From contig NC_133168.1 in the NCBI RefSeq assembly GCF_040802235.1, forward strand, positions 34,429,759 to 34,493,758: a stretch of 64,000 nt of DNA, given 5' to 3'. Both the position numbers and the translations under genes were made by a program. Source of the stretch: Manis javanica. Its lineage: Eukaryota; Chordata; Mammalia; Pholidota; Manidae. Positions 34,666 through 47,892 of this stretch are shown piece by piece (the stretch's first letter is position 1; each line of letters begins with the position of its first letter). The notes under the pieces were generated by a model, which worked only from the letters and a program-made list of their open reading frames with translations, did no database searches and had not been told where the DNA came from.

Positions 34666-35760
34666 ATTCTTTGATATTATTTTTTTAAGAACTACTAAAC
34701 AACCTTCAAAGTTTCATGAGCCTGAAATACTTTTGAATATCTATTTATATAAAAACCAGAGAATAAACTCCATTTAAATTTACTATGTCATACTCTTTGT
34801 TCATCTGGGAGGCATGGATACAATAGAACATATGTTCAGAATTCCACAAGAGAAAGGAAATTGTAAATATGGCAATCAAACTATAAACAAATGTAGCTAA
34901 GAAAAACCTTTTCAGAATTTTAGTTTCACAGAGAGGCTTGTTATTTAGTTGGTGTTAGGGAGATCATTTTATTTTGTATCTTATAAAAAATAATTTGTTC
35001 TGAGCCATTATTTCCCTCTTCTTTTACCCAACTGGAAAACAAGATGTAGATTTTCTTCTGTAGTGTATGTATCTCCAAATTTTTCTCATAAAAATTATGT
35101 TGAATATGTGTATGTCCATTTATTCCCCAATTTATACTAACAGTAGATTGATTTAGAAAAATAAATGTTGGATAAGGAAAGCAACAATCTAACTAACAAC
35201 CTGCACTCAAGAGACAACCTCTGCCTGGTTCATATCCCAGGGCAGGGTTTCCTGGGCCCTGTTCCATTGCAGATGTCGTGCTCCCCATCCATGGACCTCT
35301 AGCAACCAAAACACGACACTGTACTTCCTCCTTGACTTGGGCATCTTGCTATATACTCATCTTGCTGTATACTCACATTAAGTTTAATGTTTATAAATGA
35401 AATATTTGTAAGTAAAATTAAACCTTACATGTTTATTTTCCCTCCACCTGTCCCTATAAACTAGCAAAGCCTTCATATTTAATCACTGATTTTTTTGGCT
35501 TTCTGTCCTTAAAATTTCCTACTGTTTTCCCCTTCCCTCTCCCTGCTATACTAGTGAAGATCCTCACTGGTTCTCACCTACAGCAGATAGAATCGGGGAG
35601 CCTCTTAAATGGCTTACCTGCGTTCATCTCATCTGCATCCCATTCATTCTCCCAGAGAGTTATAGCCCAAAAATCCTCATTAAGGAAAAATTTGTTCTGC
35701 TTGACATATTTTGCTTTCTCCCTTCTTTGTAAATGAAGTTTTAACTTTTTAATGTGGCAT
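34666..35760. other. No recognised feature
   Basis: AT-rich sequence; short frames at 35554-35774 on both strands shadow each other. Confidence 0.4.
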
Positions 35761-35764
35761 TCAA

Positions 35765-36190
35765 GTTTTTTCACAAAACTGCCCAGTTTATTTCTCCTAC
35801 ATTCTTATCTCAACATCTTCTAAATAGAAGTCCTCAAATGTGTCATGTTTTTCCATTTTTACCCTTTTGGCTTCCTCTGTTTGCCTTCCTTTTAGTCTGG
35901 TTATCCCCATATAAATGAAGTATTCTTGATTCTCTGAACCCCAAGTTGAGCTAGGAACCCTTGTTTAGTATCCTCAAAGCATTCTGTGATTTATTCAGAT
36001 CTACTCATCCTTTAGTTATTAAATTGTCTCTTTACTTGCTGGTTTTCTCCATCTAAATACTGATTCTTCAAATTCAGAAACTGAGCCTTTTATTTAAACC
36101 TTTTAGTTTCTGAATCCCCAATATTTGGCATAATACCTGAGGCCTAGAAAGCATTTAATAAAGGCTTATTGAGTGAACAAATGACAATAA
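35765..36190 (+). repeat. L2 3' region, plus strand
   Basis: 'gaatccccaatatttggcataatacc' followed by 'gcatttaataaaggcttattgagtga' is a diverged L2 3' end. The upstream pyrimidine-rich part fits the L2 body. Confidence 0.55.
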
Positions 36191-37760
36191 TGTTTCTCTT
36201 GAACTCCTTAAAATGTCACCAGAAAACCTCTTAACAAAACAAATGTAAGTTTGCAGAACTCACTGCAATTAGTGAGACCATTACCTTAGAGTCTTAGAAT
36301 TGTCTCAGAAGAGGGAGGTCAGTGGACTGTATGTATAGGTTTTGGAGTGTGGAATCAATTGATTTAATGTGAGATTTTCAAAATGGGAAACCAATTGGAA
36401 CTGAGTAAAGCTTGTGACATAAATTAAACAAAAAATAAGGCAAGGACCTTGAAGTAAGTTATATTAAGTGCATTGTTGCTTAATAAGTGAGCCATTCTCC
36501 TGGTAACTAGATGATTGTTTTAAGTAAACTGATTTGCAGAAATTAACTGAAACAAAAGTAAAGTTGTTTATTGTAAGACCACAAAGCCAAGAGTGTAAGC
36601 AGCATAATTTCCTTTATTTTTGAATTTACTTTTATTTTCTTAGATACCTATTGACAAAAATTAAATCTCAATCAATTTAGAACCTCACATACCTCTGTCT
36701 TCCCTTGAGTTATGTATTTATTCTAAGGTGCTTTGAGAGTGCCAGACGAAAGCCATGTATTTGTGGTGAGTGCCTCTATCTGGTTTTGGGTCTGGGAACA
36801 TTTGCACTCAGTGGCATAAAATGAGATGTTATTTATGACATTTAGTCTCCATTCTTTAGTCCACATAAATGTGTCCTTTTCATCCCACATATAAGGCCAT
36901 TTCAGGCCTGCTCATTCTCTGTGCATGGTGACCTTAAACTAGTTTACAGAGAAAATATTCTACTCCATTCTTTCCACTCTAGAAGGTGTGGGACCTATGT
37001 GAAGGTCTCTCTGCCATATCCATCCTGACAACCATGTTGTTATTTCTTCAAATATGTAGTATTTTGTGAGTTGAAAGACTTCTTAAAACAAAAAGCAAAA
37101 CAAACAAGAAAAACAAGCCAGCGCTGATTATTCTTCCTGTACCACTGTTACACTAGCCATGCATTGAATGTCTTGCTCTGCTTCATCTGTTCCTAGAGCC
37201 AGTAAACCTCAAAGGCCTAACTGCTATCTTATGTATAAAGACTCATATAGTAATAAGAATTATTGAAGACTAAAACGATCAGCTGATGTGTCAGACTATT
37301 ATCCCACTAAGTTTTAAGATATCTGATACTCTCTAAGAGGTTGCCATCCACAGCTACGGCTAGTTTCTCCCTGCTCCCCACTCTTTCTCACCATCTTCTG
37401 TCTTTACTCCCCTCCCTTCCAACCCCTGAGCTGTCAGGGTGCTTGCTGGTGAGCTGCAAGAGTTACAGAACTATCCATTTAAAGCCCACTAATTTTTTGT
37501 TTCATTGAGTTTAAGAATAAAATTTCCTGGCTTTCAAAGTCCGTAAAAAAGCTCTTATACCTAAACCAAATTATCTCACTTACTATAGTTTATAACCTAG
37601 TTTTATCTCCAATTTGTATGTCTTCAATGGTCTTAATTTTAGGGAAAAAAATCCAGATATTACTGAAGCTGCCTTGAGATTTTGAGAAAAAATGTACAGC
37701 TCTAAAAATTATAGTCCAAAATAAATAAAGATCCAAAACAGTCAGTTTTCCTTAGTATAA
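36191..37760. other. No recognised feature
   Basis: Unassigned AT-rich sequence; no gene or repeat call. Confidence 0.4.
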
Positions 37761-37763
37761 CTC

Positions 37764-37917
37764 AGTGGTTCTTAGAGTATGGTCTCCAGACCAGCCTTAT
37801 CATTATCAATTTGGGGTACCATCCCAGATTATTGAATCAAAACTTTTGGTTTCAGCAATGTGTTTGTTTAAACAATCCGTTTAGATGATTCTACATACTA
37901 AGTTTGAGAACCATTGT
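37764..37917 (+). mobile_element. MER5-like hAT-Charlie element
   Basis: The left end 'cagtggttctta' pairs with the right end 'tttgagaaccattg' as decayed terminal inverted repeats; the middle fits the MER5 pattern. Confidence 0.7.
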
Positions 37918-38249
37918 TGTAACTTAAATACTATTCAAATTAAGTTCTGAGAATGAGAAAGCAAAACTCAACATAGTGTTATTTTATGAAGGGCCATCAT
38001 TGCTTGCAAACTGTCCATCCAGTGTCAGTTCTCTGAAGATTCCCTATGTGCTTTTAATAATGCAGAGAAGACTTTTAAGCTTTAATTTAGGTTTTTGCCT
38101 TTCTTAGGCTCATGATGCATTTCTTTCAATCTTTTCTTCAGAAAGAATAGAGATTTGGCTGAAACTAGCGTGATGATACAAGAGAGTAATTTTGGTGCTT
38201 CTATTCTTTAATTTTGAGATTAAAGTGAGTAAATGCTTATAAACCTTGG

Positions 38250-38400
38250 CAAAACAGAGTTTCTGAGAAAGCAAACCCAGGCTTCTCAGGGGCAGTTCTC
38301 ATTCAATAAGCCCTAAGCATCAGAATCACTTGAGACAATTGATAAAAATATTGATTTCCTTGCTCCACAGGAAAGGCACTGAATCAAAGTTTGAAGGTGA
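38250..38400 (+). repeat. MER5-like fragment
   Basis: 'agcatcagaatcacttgagac' and 'gatttccttgctccac' resemble MER5A. The terminal repeats are missing. Confidence 0.45.
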
Positions 38401-39715
38401 AACTACAGAATCCTTACTGTGAGTACTTGTACTTTCTAATATCTATGTCCACTAATGCTGGAGCATGTTGGATCAGAGAGATAATTAGGAGTTTATTTAG
38501 ACTGTGACTAACTTTCAAAGCAACATTTTCAGGATCATTGGATGCAAAAATTGACAAGTTAATTTGTGTAATTGTCTCACACAGAAAATATTTGCACTTT
38601 CATGTAACTTAAAATAGTTTTTTTTCTTCTGAGCTTGAGATTTCACTTTCAAATAAATGGTATGCAGTGTCTCATTAGAGTCAAATGTGTAAAAGTGAAA
38701 ACAGGACTCAAAATGACACAGATGTAGGAGTTGAAACAACTGATAAGCAGAGTTCTATTCACAGGTACATCATGTACACACACCTGATACATCAAAAGAC
38801 CTCAAACTATACCTGTTTCTGACTGGCTCAGTGACAAATTCTTTATAGATCTGTAACTGTGAAAGTTGGGATTTAGGTGTTCAGAGCCTTAATTAATTAC
38901 ATGCAAAAATTTAATTAGGAAATAAAGAAGGAAATAACAAAAAAGATGCGGTGTTTGGAGATTTTGAACTATAAATGCCTGATGTTTAATCTAATTATAT
39001 CTAGTCCTAGAGCAAAAGATACATATTAGCAAGTGTCCTATATAAAAACAGATGTTTTTCTCCTAGAGTGCCAACAAATCCTTGGCCAACTTGCCCATTC
39101 AAAGCATGTTGGTCTAGATACTTTAGTTTTATAAATGTCTCTTGAAATAAAATGTTTTAGATAAATATTTCCCAATTCTATTAACAAGCATTCTACCACA
39201 TAGATAATTCTGAAAGTAGATATGTAGATACACTGTAGCTTACTGACTTAACAATCATCATGGACACACAATAATATTACATAGAGAGGAGCAGCTTTAG
39301 CCACTCAGAATTTTCAGAGGTATAAAGACTTCTGCCCCTAAACCACATGGTTCCACCTTCCTGAGGCTCTTGTCATGCTTGCCAATCTGCACTTTAACTT
39401 AATATGTATAAACTCAGGTCTTGTAAAAGCTGTAGTCTTCAGTATTTTACTGATAGAACTGCTGACAACCTTAGTATTAAACCTACCATTTTCCTTCTTT
39501 CTTCCTGTGGATGTACATGAACACACTGTGTGTGTGTGTGTGTGTGTATATATAGCAGTTATCTCCCCTGTCTTAGAGATTGACATTTCTGCTGGCAGCC
39601 ACCATGTCCTAATGCAGAAATTCTCTAATCTAAAAAGCTTATTAGAATTACACATAAGGCATAACAATGGTTCTTTCATATTCCTGGATTGTGACTTTTA
39701 AAAATGTAAAAAATA
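38401..39715. other. No recognised gene; contains a (TG)n microsatellite
   Basis: (TG)n/(TA)n lies at about 39526-39554. Overlapping frames of 108 and 113 residues on opposite strands cross it and are artefacts of low complexity and AT content. Confidence 0.5.
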
Positions 39716-39719
39716 TCAA

Positions 39720-39900
39720 TAGCTAGTATTCATTTAAAGCTTTCTGTGTGCCTTGGCATAGTTCTATGGGATTTACAGATATTATTCCATTTAAACTCAC
39801 ACAGGGATCCTACAATGTTATTAATCTTTTCACACATAAATCAAAGATTTGAGAATAAACTAGCATGAATCAGAATGTAATCCTAGACTGCCTAACACAG
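39720..39900 (+). repeat. MIR/L2-class ancient repeat
   Basis: 'ctttctgtgtgccttggcatag' then 'tattattccatttaaactcacac' and 'gggatcctacaatgttatt' follow an ancient mammalian repeat pattern. Family unsure. Confidence 0.45.
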
Positions 39901-40359
39901 GCTCCAAGCTTCTACTCACTAGGCTTTACTGCTTCTCTTAAAACAGAGGTCTGGGGTTTGGATGACAGCATTTCACATGTAAGTGATTTTGATGTTCAGC
40001 AAGTTGTGAAAACAACTAAAAGCTATTTTAAATAAGATCTTGATTTAAATCTGCTTTAGTGGATTTTAAAAAACTGATACACATTTTGTTTTATTTTCCT
40101 GCTTGTGTCCAAATAGATTTGGTTATAAAACAGCACTTGGAATCTAGAAACCTGTCCACAAGTCCAAAAAAATTGAAATAAGAGAATATGAGGAAACCAT
40201 ACAGAGGAACTGGCTCTGCTTTCTGTAGAAACAGTCTATGAGATAGCATCACACAATTCAGTTGTTTCATCTGAAAACATATGATAGAACTAAACCAAAT
40301 CTCCAAATGGATGAGCTGATCAAAAGGAAAAGAAAATAACATGTATTGTATGTTACAGG

Positions 40360-40880
40360 TTGAGTTTGTTCTCCTAGGATCTTGTCCCTGCGGGAACAAA
40401 GAAGTGAAAGGCAGAGACACAGTAGTGAAGTAAAGTGAAAGTTTTATTTGAATACATTCCAAGGGAGGAGTGGGCCAGAGCCAAGGTGGACAAATGCCCC
40501 TATCTTTAGGGGAGGGTCTATTTAACAACTCCAAAGGTCTCTCTCTGATTGACAGCATGAGATCATTTGATTGGCAGTTTTAGTTATACCCCCATTCCTC
40601 TCAGTGCACATGTCTTTTCCCAAAATAAACACCAAAAAGCCACAGGGGGCTGGAGTGGAGCAAAACCACTATTTTTTTTTTAATGAGATTACGGTGAAGT
40701 ATGGTTTGGGTGGTTTTTAGTTTTGTTCTGTTGCTCCTACATTGTGATCTGCTTGGGACCAGTTTGACCTGGTCCCCATAGGCAAGAAAGTTATTGTTGT
40801 CTGCAAAGCCTTTGTTCTCTTCATGTGGGACTGCCTAACTGGAGAGTTTTTGCCTTGAACCTTATCTTCCCCTTACCTGG
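40360..40880 (-). repeat. ERV1-like LTR, antisense
   Basis: On the minus strand: a U3-like region, then 'caaataaaactttcac' (AATAAA), 'tgtgtctctgcctttcac' and 'gcagggacaagatcc'. It shares the R-U5 pattern with 12570-13190. The 155-residue minus-strand frame at 40091-40558 overlaps it and has no viral or host domain; it is LTR plus flank. Exact borders were not fixed. Confidence 0.6.
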
Positions 40881-40959
40881 CAGCTGTCTCTCTTTCTACC
40901 TAATATTGTATACTTAAAATGTGTCAGGAAGTGTATGTACTTCCCTGATGTACATTATT

Positions 40960-41065
40960 TAAATTTTTCTTGATCTCAGTTTGCTCATCTATAAACTGAG
41001 AATAACATTTCCCATCTCAAAGAATTGTTGTCAAGAGTAAATATGCTCAGAAGTACTACTGTATG
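40960..41065 (+). repeat. MIR 3' part
   Basis: 'ctcagtttgctcatctataaactgagaataacatttcccatctcaaagaattgttg' type sequence, split by changes, is the MIR 3' region. Confidence 0.7.
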
Positions 41066-41865
41066 TGAATTATTCATAGGAGTACACTCAGTATAGATTG
41101 CAAAAACAAAAATGTCTTCTGTACTCATAATCTTGCCATGGACTACTGATACTCAAGCCACATTGTTCAAGGAGAGAAAAAGTATAGAATTATTTGAAAT
41201 TGGGCTGAAACTTTAAAATGAGTTTATTTTGACATGTTTTATGCATTTTATATCAAATCAAGATAAAGCAAGGTCTAAGCATAACAGCCTCTTCATTCTG
41301 ATTCTTTTCATTTTGGCATTTGGTCAGGTAACTGTTATCATTATAAAAACCAGTTATAACTCAAAATGTAGCTAGTGACAATCCATTGTACTTCTTCCAC
41401 CAACTCACAGTGGGCCATTTATCTTGATGCTTAGCAGTTCCAGGCCAGGTACTTTCAGGAACTATAACACTTGCCTGAGCCTTCACTCAGAATTTGAGTT
41501 CATTTCCACAATCTAATACCGCTAAATGTCACTAAGTAAAAGGAAACATGTTCAACTATTGTGGAAAAGTAAGAAGAATGATAAATGTTTCCATAGTTAT
41601 AGGTTTAAATTAAGAAACAACATGCTGAGATGTAAAACTGACTAAAAGTGGCAAACAGGTACCCTGGGCACCCTAAATCAGTTTCTCTAAAAGCAAACAA
41701 GTTGAAGTATAGGAGGCTAATAGGTTGTCAAGTCACCATTTGCTTAACCAGTAGATTCAAGGAAATACATAGAAGGTAAGAATAAAGATGTGAGAGATTA
41801 TGCACGCCACACACAAACACACACACAGAAACTACCAAATCATGTTTACAACAGCAAAATTATCA
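41066..41865. other. No recognised feature
   Basis: Unassigned; a short (AC)n stretch at about 41813-41826. Confidence 0.4.
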
Positions 41866-41869
41866 GAAA

Positions 41870-42054
41870 GTAAGTACCAAGCATGGAGAATATAGCCAAT
41901 CATTTTCTAACATCTTCCTAAGTTGACATTAACACCACTAGTGGGGATGAGGATTTAAAAACATGGGTAACTGTTGAACTGTTGTGTTATGTATCTTAAA
42001 CCAATATAAGATTCTGTATCAATTATATTTCAATAAAAATAACTTTAAAAAAAT
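41870..42054 (+). mobile_element. L1 3' terminus with A-tail
   Basis: 'gtggggatgaggatttaaaa' and 'gaactgttgtgttatgtatct' and 'caattatatttcaataaaaat' are the plus-strand L1 3' end, followed by A-rich sequence. Confidence 0.65.
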
Positions 42055-43538
42055 AAGTACCAGATGATACTTTGACAAGAAAAGAGACCACCAAAGGGGA
42101 GAAGTTAGAGCCTTGTTCATATTATCGATATATGTTGACATTTTGATGTCTCTAGCATCACAGGATATAATTAACATAAGAATCTTCTCAGCATTAGCTG
42201 CCAAGTCACCTTTCCTCTCTACTTGCAAACCCGTTCTTTCCTCTCCAGCACTCACCTACTGAAAATTCAACTCACCAACTCAAAAGTAGGGCACTGTGCT
42301 ACTCTGGGATGGTTTCGCCCATAGGATTTCCTGTAGTCTCCCATACAGCCCTCTAGTGAAAAAAACAGGTAAGATGGACTGTAGAATGTATCAACTACAT
42401 GGATGTACTATAGACAAGCTTAGAGCAAGTGATAGTTTAACTTAATTTATATTTCTCTATAATGTAATTATTATAAGATATGCCGCTTTTTCTTAGGATA
42501 TTTTTTTAGGTTTTTTTTCCCTTCAGATATAAGTAAGGGTATTAAACATTACATACATATTTTGTTTTTTTAAGTTATTCAAAATTGTTTTCCTATTTCA
42601 GGATCAGTGATCTTTGATGGAGTTTGTAGAACACAGCAAGTTTTTACAACTCTCTCCTTTTGTTTTTTTCTTCTACCAGTCCCAAATATCTGCAGGAACT
42701 TTACATAAGAAAATAATAAAACAATAAAGAGTGCTTTTGAAAGAAATACATCTCTTATTTTAGAGTGATAGTCATACAACTACAAAACAAGTATGGTAAT
42801 TAAGAAACAAGAGTAAATAATGATCATGAAAAAGAATCACATGGAAAATTTAGATATAAAAATATAACTGCTAAAATAAAATCTCAATGTAAAGCCTTTC
42901 TGAAACATTATTTTAGGTTTGATGTTTAGCAAAATCCTTCTTGATTCAGAACATCAAAATTGCTGGATAATATTTGTAAAATAATTTGTAAGCATGGCTT
43001 AACAAGTTAGTAAAGACCACAATTCAGAAACAGAATTCGGGAAGCTCAGATCCATAAGAGTCAGGAAACACTGCAGTTAAGATTTGATTTGATTACCTGT
43101 ATTTACCTAGAGCTTGGGTTTTAACTAAATATTCAAATCTAGGGAACAGGAGGCAAAATCTGGAGTCTGAACAAGATGAAAGGGGATCAGGGACACAAGA
43201 AATAAAGCTAGATGTCCAATACTTAAATTCCTTGGTGAACTCGGAGAGAGACAATATGCCTTATGGAAGAGAGCTGCATACTGACTTCTTTCAGCTATGT
43301 CACTAGGTATAAAGCAAAACAATTTAAAAAATTTTTTCTATTAAAATTTCTAATTACAAAATCAGCATCTATGGGATTTGAAAAAGGAAAACAGGAATAT
43401 AAAGTGTTCCATAGGTGCTTATGCTCATATTTTTGGGAAAAGAAAATGTAAATTCTTTCTATAGTTATATACTTTAAACACAGGCCTCAAATAATTCCTA
43501 CAAGGCTCCTAGAAAATGAGTGCACATGCATGCACACA

Positions 43539-43540
<2 letters not shown>
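42055..43540. other. No recognised feature
   Basis: AT-rich; frames at 42019-42255, 42579-42779 and 43125-43451 have no motifs. Confidence 0.4.

Positions 43541-43581
<41 letters not shown>
43541..43581. repeat. (CA)n microsatellite
   Basis: About 20 uninterrupted CA units, preceded by an imperfect CA-rich stretch from about 43521. Confidence 0.95.
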
Positions 43582-43585
<4 letters not shown>

Positions 43586-43599
43586 GGAAAAAAGCCATA

Positions 43600-45946
43600 T
43601 TAAGAAAGAGTCTTAAGAAACAACAAGATCCAAAATGAGACATGCTCAGACTAAAAACAGTAAAATTATCTTGTGAGTAACAAGTCGTGCATCAGAAAGA
43701 AATGTATATTATGATTGAGGCTATAAAATAAAATATTATATGAGTGTTGAAAGATAATTTTTTAATTCAAATGGAATTTTTAGATATATAAAATATGACA
43801 ATTAACAACTCAATGCGCATAATTAAAGAACAGTTTAAAAAGAGACTTAACTGCTTTCATAAACTAGAAGACATATTTGAAGAATGACTGAGAATGCAAA
43901 CCAGATAGTGCAATAGAAAACATGAAAATGAGATTACAAAGTATGAAGTACATGAGAAGGCTTAATATATGCAAAATCATGTCAGAAGGATAGACTAATA
44001 TATGAAGAAGAGCCAATATTTAAAAAATCACTTTATAGGATTGATTAAAGGCACAAAGTCCAATGAATATCAATACAACAAATAAAAAGAGATATATAAA
44101 AGAATATTTTGAAATCTTCCAGAAAGAATATACAGACAACTGCTAATGAACTACAATTAGACTGATAGCTGATTTCTCAGCAGTGATAAAGGAAGTCAGA
44201 AGGTATTATTAATATTTTCAGTGTTAAGGAAAGATAAGTGTTAACTAGAAGTGTGTACCCAAGGAAATTATATTTCAAGAGGAACTACTGATAATAGTTT
44301 TTCATATAAATAAAGTTAAAAGATAACCCTAACCAACTTCTAGTAAAAGGAGTTATAAAGAATATGCAGCCTATTTCAAAATAAAGGAAAATATCCCGAG
44401 ATGGAAAATGTGAGATCCAATAAGTAAGGTGAGAAAAATAAATAATAAAATACTTTTTAGATCTGAAAAGCCCTTATAAAAGAATAACAATTATTTTTAT
44501 GATGCTTAAATTAGGGCAGAACTATTATACCAAACTGCAATAATGCAAGCAGCTAAGAATTGATATAGAACAAAGTATTCTAAAGTCCTTGTATAGTTTG
44601 TAGGTGTGAGTAGATTGGTTAAGATAGTCACTGACTTATAGTTTGCTATATTAAATATATATATTTCAAATTCAAGGGTAAGCACTAATTGAATATATGT
44701 GAGTGTCTCATATCTAAACTAATAGATGGAAGACAAATGATGAAAGTAAAGAAACATCTAAATTCAAAATATTAAAGTAAAGTCATGGAAGAAAAGGAAA
44801 AGAGTCACAGAACAAGACAGATATGTTGAAAATACAAAAACAGTGAAAAGAAGAGCAATAGTAATAACAAGCATAAGTAAACTGAACTTATTAGTTAAAG
44901 AGGTTATCAAACTATGCTTTTAATTCACCTTTAGACTTTGCCATTCATGAAATAAAAGGGACATAAAGGGTTAAAAGGAAAAAAATGATAAAAATATCAC
45001 AATCAAATAGTAACGAAAATAAAGGTATAGTAGTTACATTAATAACAAATAAAATTGGACATTAAGATAAAAGAATTATTTTACTACCTAATGAAAAAAG
45101 GTTTAATTTACCAAGAAGATAAAACATTTAAACTTATAATCACCTAAAGACTCTAACTGCATTTTATAAGACTGATAGAAATACAGAGAGAAGTTTACAA
45201 ATCTAACATCATATGACAACTTTCATCATACTCCCTTCAATTTTTATAGATGAGATGGACCAAAAATGGTTAGATATGAAGGAATTAAAAACTAAACTAA
45301 CACTGTGGTGTTTACTTATTTATACATATGATTCTGAACTACTGTGTTACTTTTCTAACTGGAGTGTCTCAAGCATATTTAGAATAGATACTGGAACAGA
45401 AGAATTTTAACATACTGAAATCATATGCAATGACCAGTAGAATAAAACAAATGATAATAACATATAATTGTAAATTATAAGACTTCTAAATAATTAATAC
45501 TTGAAAAACAAAACAGAATCTGTTATGGAAATTTGCATTTTAGAATTCTATGACAATAAAATGACATATCAGAGCCAAAGTTTGGTTCTTGGAAATGATT
45601 AATAAAATAGACAAACTTCTATTAAGATTCATCATGGAGAAAAGAAAATATTAAATATGATAAGAATTAAATGGGTGAGTACATAAGAATGAATATAAAA
45701 AAAATAAGGTATATTATGAAGACTTTTCAGAAAGCCTAAAGTGTCTTTAAACAATAAATTGAAACAGTATTTTAAAATTTTCAGAGAAAGAAAACATTAG
45801 GACTAAGATAATTTGAGCTGGAAATTATCAAAATTAAAGGCAGAAACTTTCAGTACTTACAAACTCTTGCTGACAGAAAAAGAAGGGAAAGTAAACCCGA
45901 ATTATTCTAGCAAGCTAGTGTAAACATAAAACAAAAAAACACAAAG
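43600..45946 (+). mobile_element. Old L1, ORF1/ORF2 5' region remains, upstream of the provirus
   Basis: A-rich plus strand. 44080-44330 resembles the end of old L1 ORF1 ('gatttctcagcagtgataaagg', 'gtacccaaggaaattatatttcaa'). 44900-45900 resembles ORF2 N-terminal sequence. It resumes after the provirus at 51535. Confidence 0.55.
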
Positions 45947-45951
45947 GCAGT

Positions 45952-46270
45952 TGTGGGTAAAATTGCAATATTTTCAAAATCTCTCACTGTGCTTTAGTGC
46001 ATCTCCATATCACTAAGTATTCCCAAGGGGTGGAGAGAAGTAGTCCATCTCATATCAATAGGTAATTATGTGGGGGAGTTGGGCATATCTGGACCTGAGA
46101 GGTTGGATGGGGTCCCTTTCTTCAGCCAGGTCACGAGAGACAAGGGAGAGCAGAAGTGGATGACTGCTTGTAGGCAATAAGTGGATCTCTCCAACTTCAT
46201 TTCTCTCTTTGACTGTTTTTGGTTCAAAGGTATATTCCCCAGGCTGGGAAAATATTTCCCCCAAGTTACA
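45952..46270 (+). repeat. 5' LTR of the ERVL-like provirus
   Basis: TGTGGGTAAAATTGC to CAAGTTACA, 319 bp. The polyadenylation hexamer of sibling copies (AATAAA) reads AATAAG here ('gcaataagtgg'). The flank 'gcagt' at 45947-45951 matches only 3 of 5 bases with 'gccat' after the 3' LTR, so the duplication is decayed. Confidence 0.9.
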
Positions 46271-46533
46271 TCTGGTGGTAGTCACCATGACCTCTGAACC
46301 CAAAATTTGTCTTTGTGGATTCGATCCTTGGGTGGGCTGCCTCTAGAGATGGTGGGGAGATACCCAGAGCCCCCACTGTGGATGGTGGGGAGAACATCTC
46401 ACTAGCTGCAGTGGTGGAGGGAGCAGATTCACCTAGGAAGCCCCTATCTGTGGGGCTTCCAATTGGGGAGCCACTAATGGGGAATTAGTCTAGGGTAAAG
46501 CACCTCTAGAGGCCACACCAGAATTGAGGAAGG

Positions 46534-47640
46534 ATGGAGACACCAGAAGTTGTGGAATTAGCCCTCTATGAGATAGAAGATTTCTTAGAGGCCCTGAGTG
46601 ACCATGTAGCAGCCAGGATTGTGGGATGTCTTTTTCTTGAGATAGTGGAAAGGTCTATTGAGGAGACAAGCACACTTCAGGGTCACTTGGAGGAGCTGGG
46701 TGATAACCTAAGGAATGCCTTTAAGAAAGAGAGACAGTTATTGAGAAGACACGTCATGCTCCCAGAAGATACGTTAGCAGTAAGGGAGGAGGCAGTAGGA
46801 GAATCTGCGTTGCGGGAGGCCATGAGAGGGTGAGAAGAGAGTTGTGCCTTCAGCCCCAAAGATGGTAGAGGAGATGTTGGGAGAGGATGAGGGGGTGGAG
46901 CCCAGGGCTGATCTGCTGCAAAGGCCACTGCCCGAGGCACTATCCTCTCCTGTATTAAAGGCCTGCCTGGTTGTAATTAACAAAATAAAAATGTAACAAC
47001 TGCGGGCTTCTCAGGGGAAAGAGCCACCCCCTCCTCAAGTTGTGGCCAACTTGTTCCACTCCTACACCCAGCATAGGACATGATAATCTGGTTTTGACAG
47101 AAGCAGTCAGAACCTCTGCCTATGTAGCTATTGCGTCCCTGTGATATGAGGATGGAAAACATTGTTATGTTGGCTTCTGAAATGGGTACACTGGCTTCCC
47201 TGATGACTCACCCTTCCTTCCAGCAGCACTTCCAAACTGCCTGTAACCCTTTAGGGAATCAGGTGCTTCTGGATTGCCTGATAACAGCCATGAGGGCAGT
47301 TGGCCTAATCAGGTGATTCACCATACTTACCCACTAGCTGGAGAATGTATGCAAAGCTCCAGCAGGTGTTATGGGAGTTGTGCATGAAAATATCATCTAC
47401 AATATGAACCCCCAGGGCACTGATGAGGAGTTGTTCACTGTAGGAATGAGAAATCTGATGCTGCATACAGCTCCCCCATCTCTCTTTGGGTCCCTAGTGA
47501 CTATTCTTGCCCCCCAGATAGGGTCATGCCTAAGTGAGGCTATTTGTAAGGTAGCAGATCTGGGGGAGGTTGAAACAATAGAGCATGGAAGGAAGTATGG
47601 GGTGCAACTGAGAAGAGAGGTGCAAAGGGCCCCATGAAGG
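46534..47640 (+). pseudogene. gag-like region of the provirus
   Basis: An open frame of 99 residues (46534-46833) is acidic and helix-forming with many Glu/Leu, consistent with the N-terminal part of a gag protein. Frameshifted pieces continue, including 47371-47637 with a capsid-like 88-residue stretch. No zinc knuckle is seen. Assignment rests on position between 5' LTR and pol. Confidence 0.5.
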
Positions 47641-47892
47641 TCTCAAGGACTCAGATGTGGGTTGACTTGATAAAGGACATGGTAGTGAAAAAAAACCTTG
47701 ATGGGCAGCCCAATAGGATCTTGTTAGAACTGTGGCACCAATTAAAGCTGAGAAGCAAGCAGTTCCAGCCACTGAGCTCCAGGACATGGAAGCCTTACTC
47801 GAAGCCCCATGTCCAGCCTGTGTCCTTGCAAGACTTTCTGGGGGACAGTATTAAGGCTCTGACTGCACCCTCACCCAGGGCTGAGGGTACGT

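Noticed and set aside
39338..39701. Opposed 113- and 108-residue frames as possible genes
   Set aside because: They overlap on opposite strands across a (TG)n microsatellite and show no motif; a low-complexity artefact.
40091..40558. 155-residue minus-strand frame as a gene
   Set aside because: It lies mostly in an antisense LTR-like sequence, lacks any domain and starts in R-U5-like sequence.
40349..40915. 'attgta' repeats as a 6-bp target duplication of the antisense LTR
   Set aside because: The enclosed sequence would not end in the expected CA/TG on both sides, so the match may be chance in AT-rich DNA.
43541..43581. (CA)n tract as a CRISPR-like or regulatory array
   Set aside because: Simple dinucleotide microsatellite in a mammalian genome; no spacer structure.
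46271..46300. A specific tRNA primer-binding site after the 5' LTR
   Set aside because: The sequence starts with a TGG-type motif but does not match any tRNA 3' end well enough to name.
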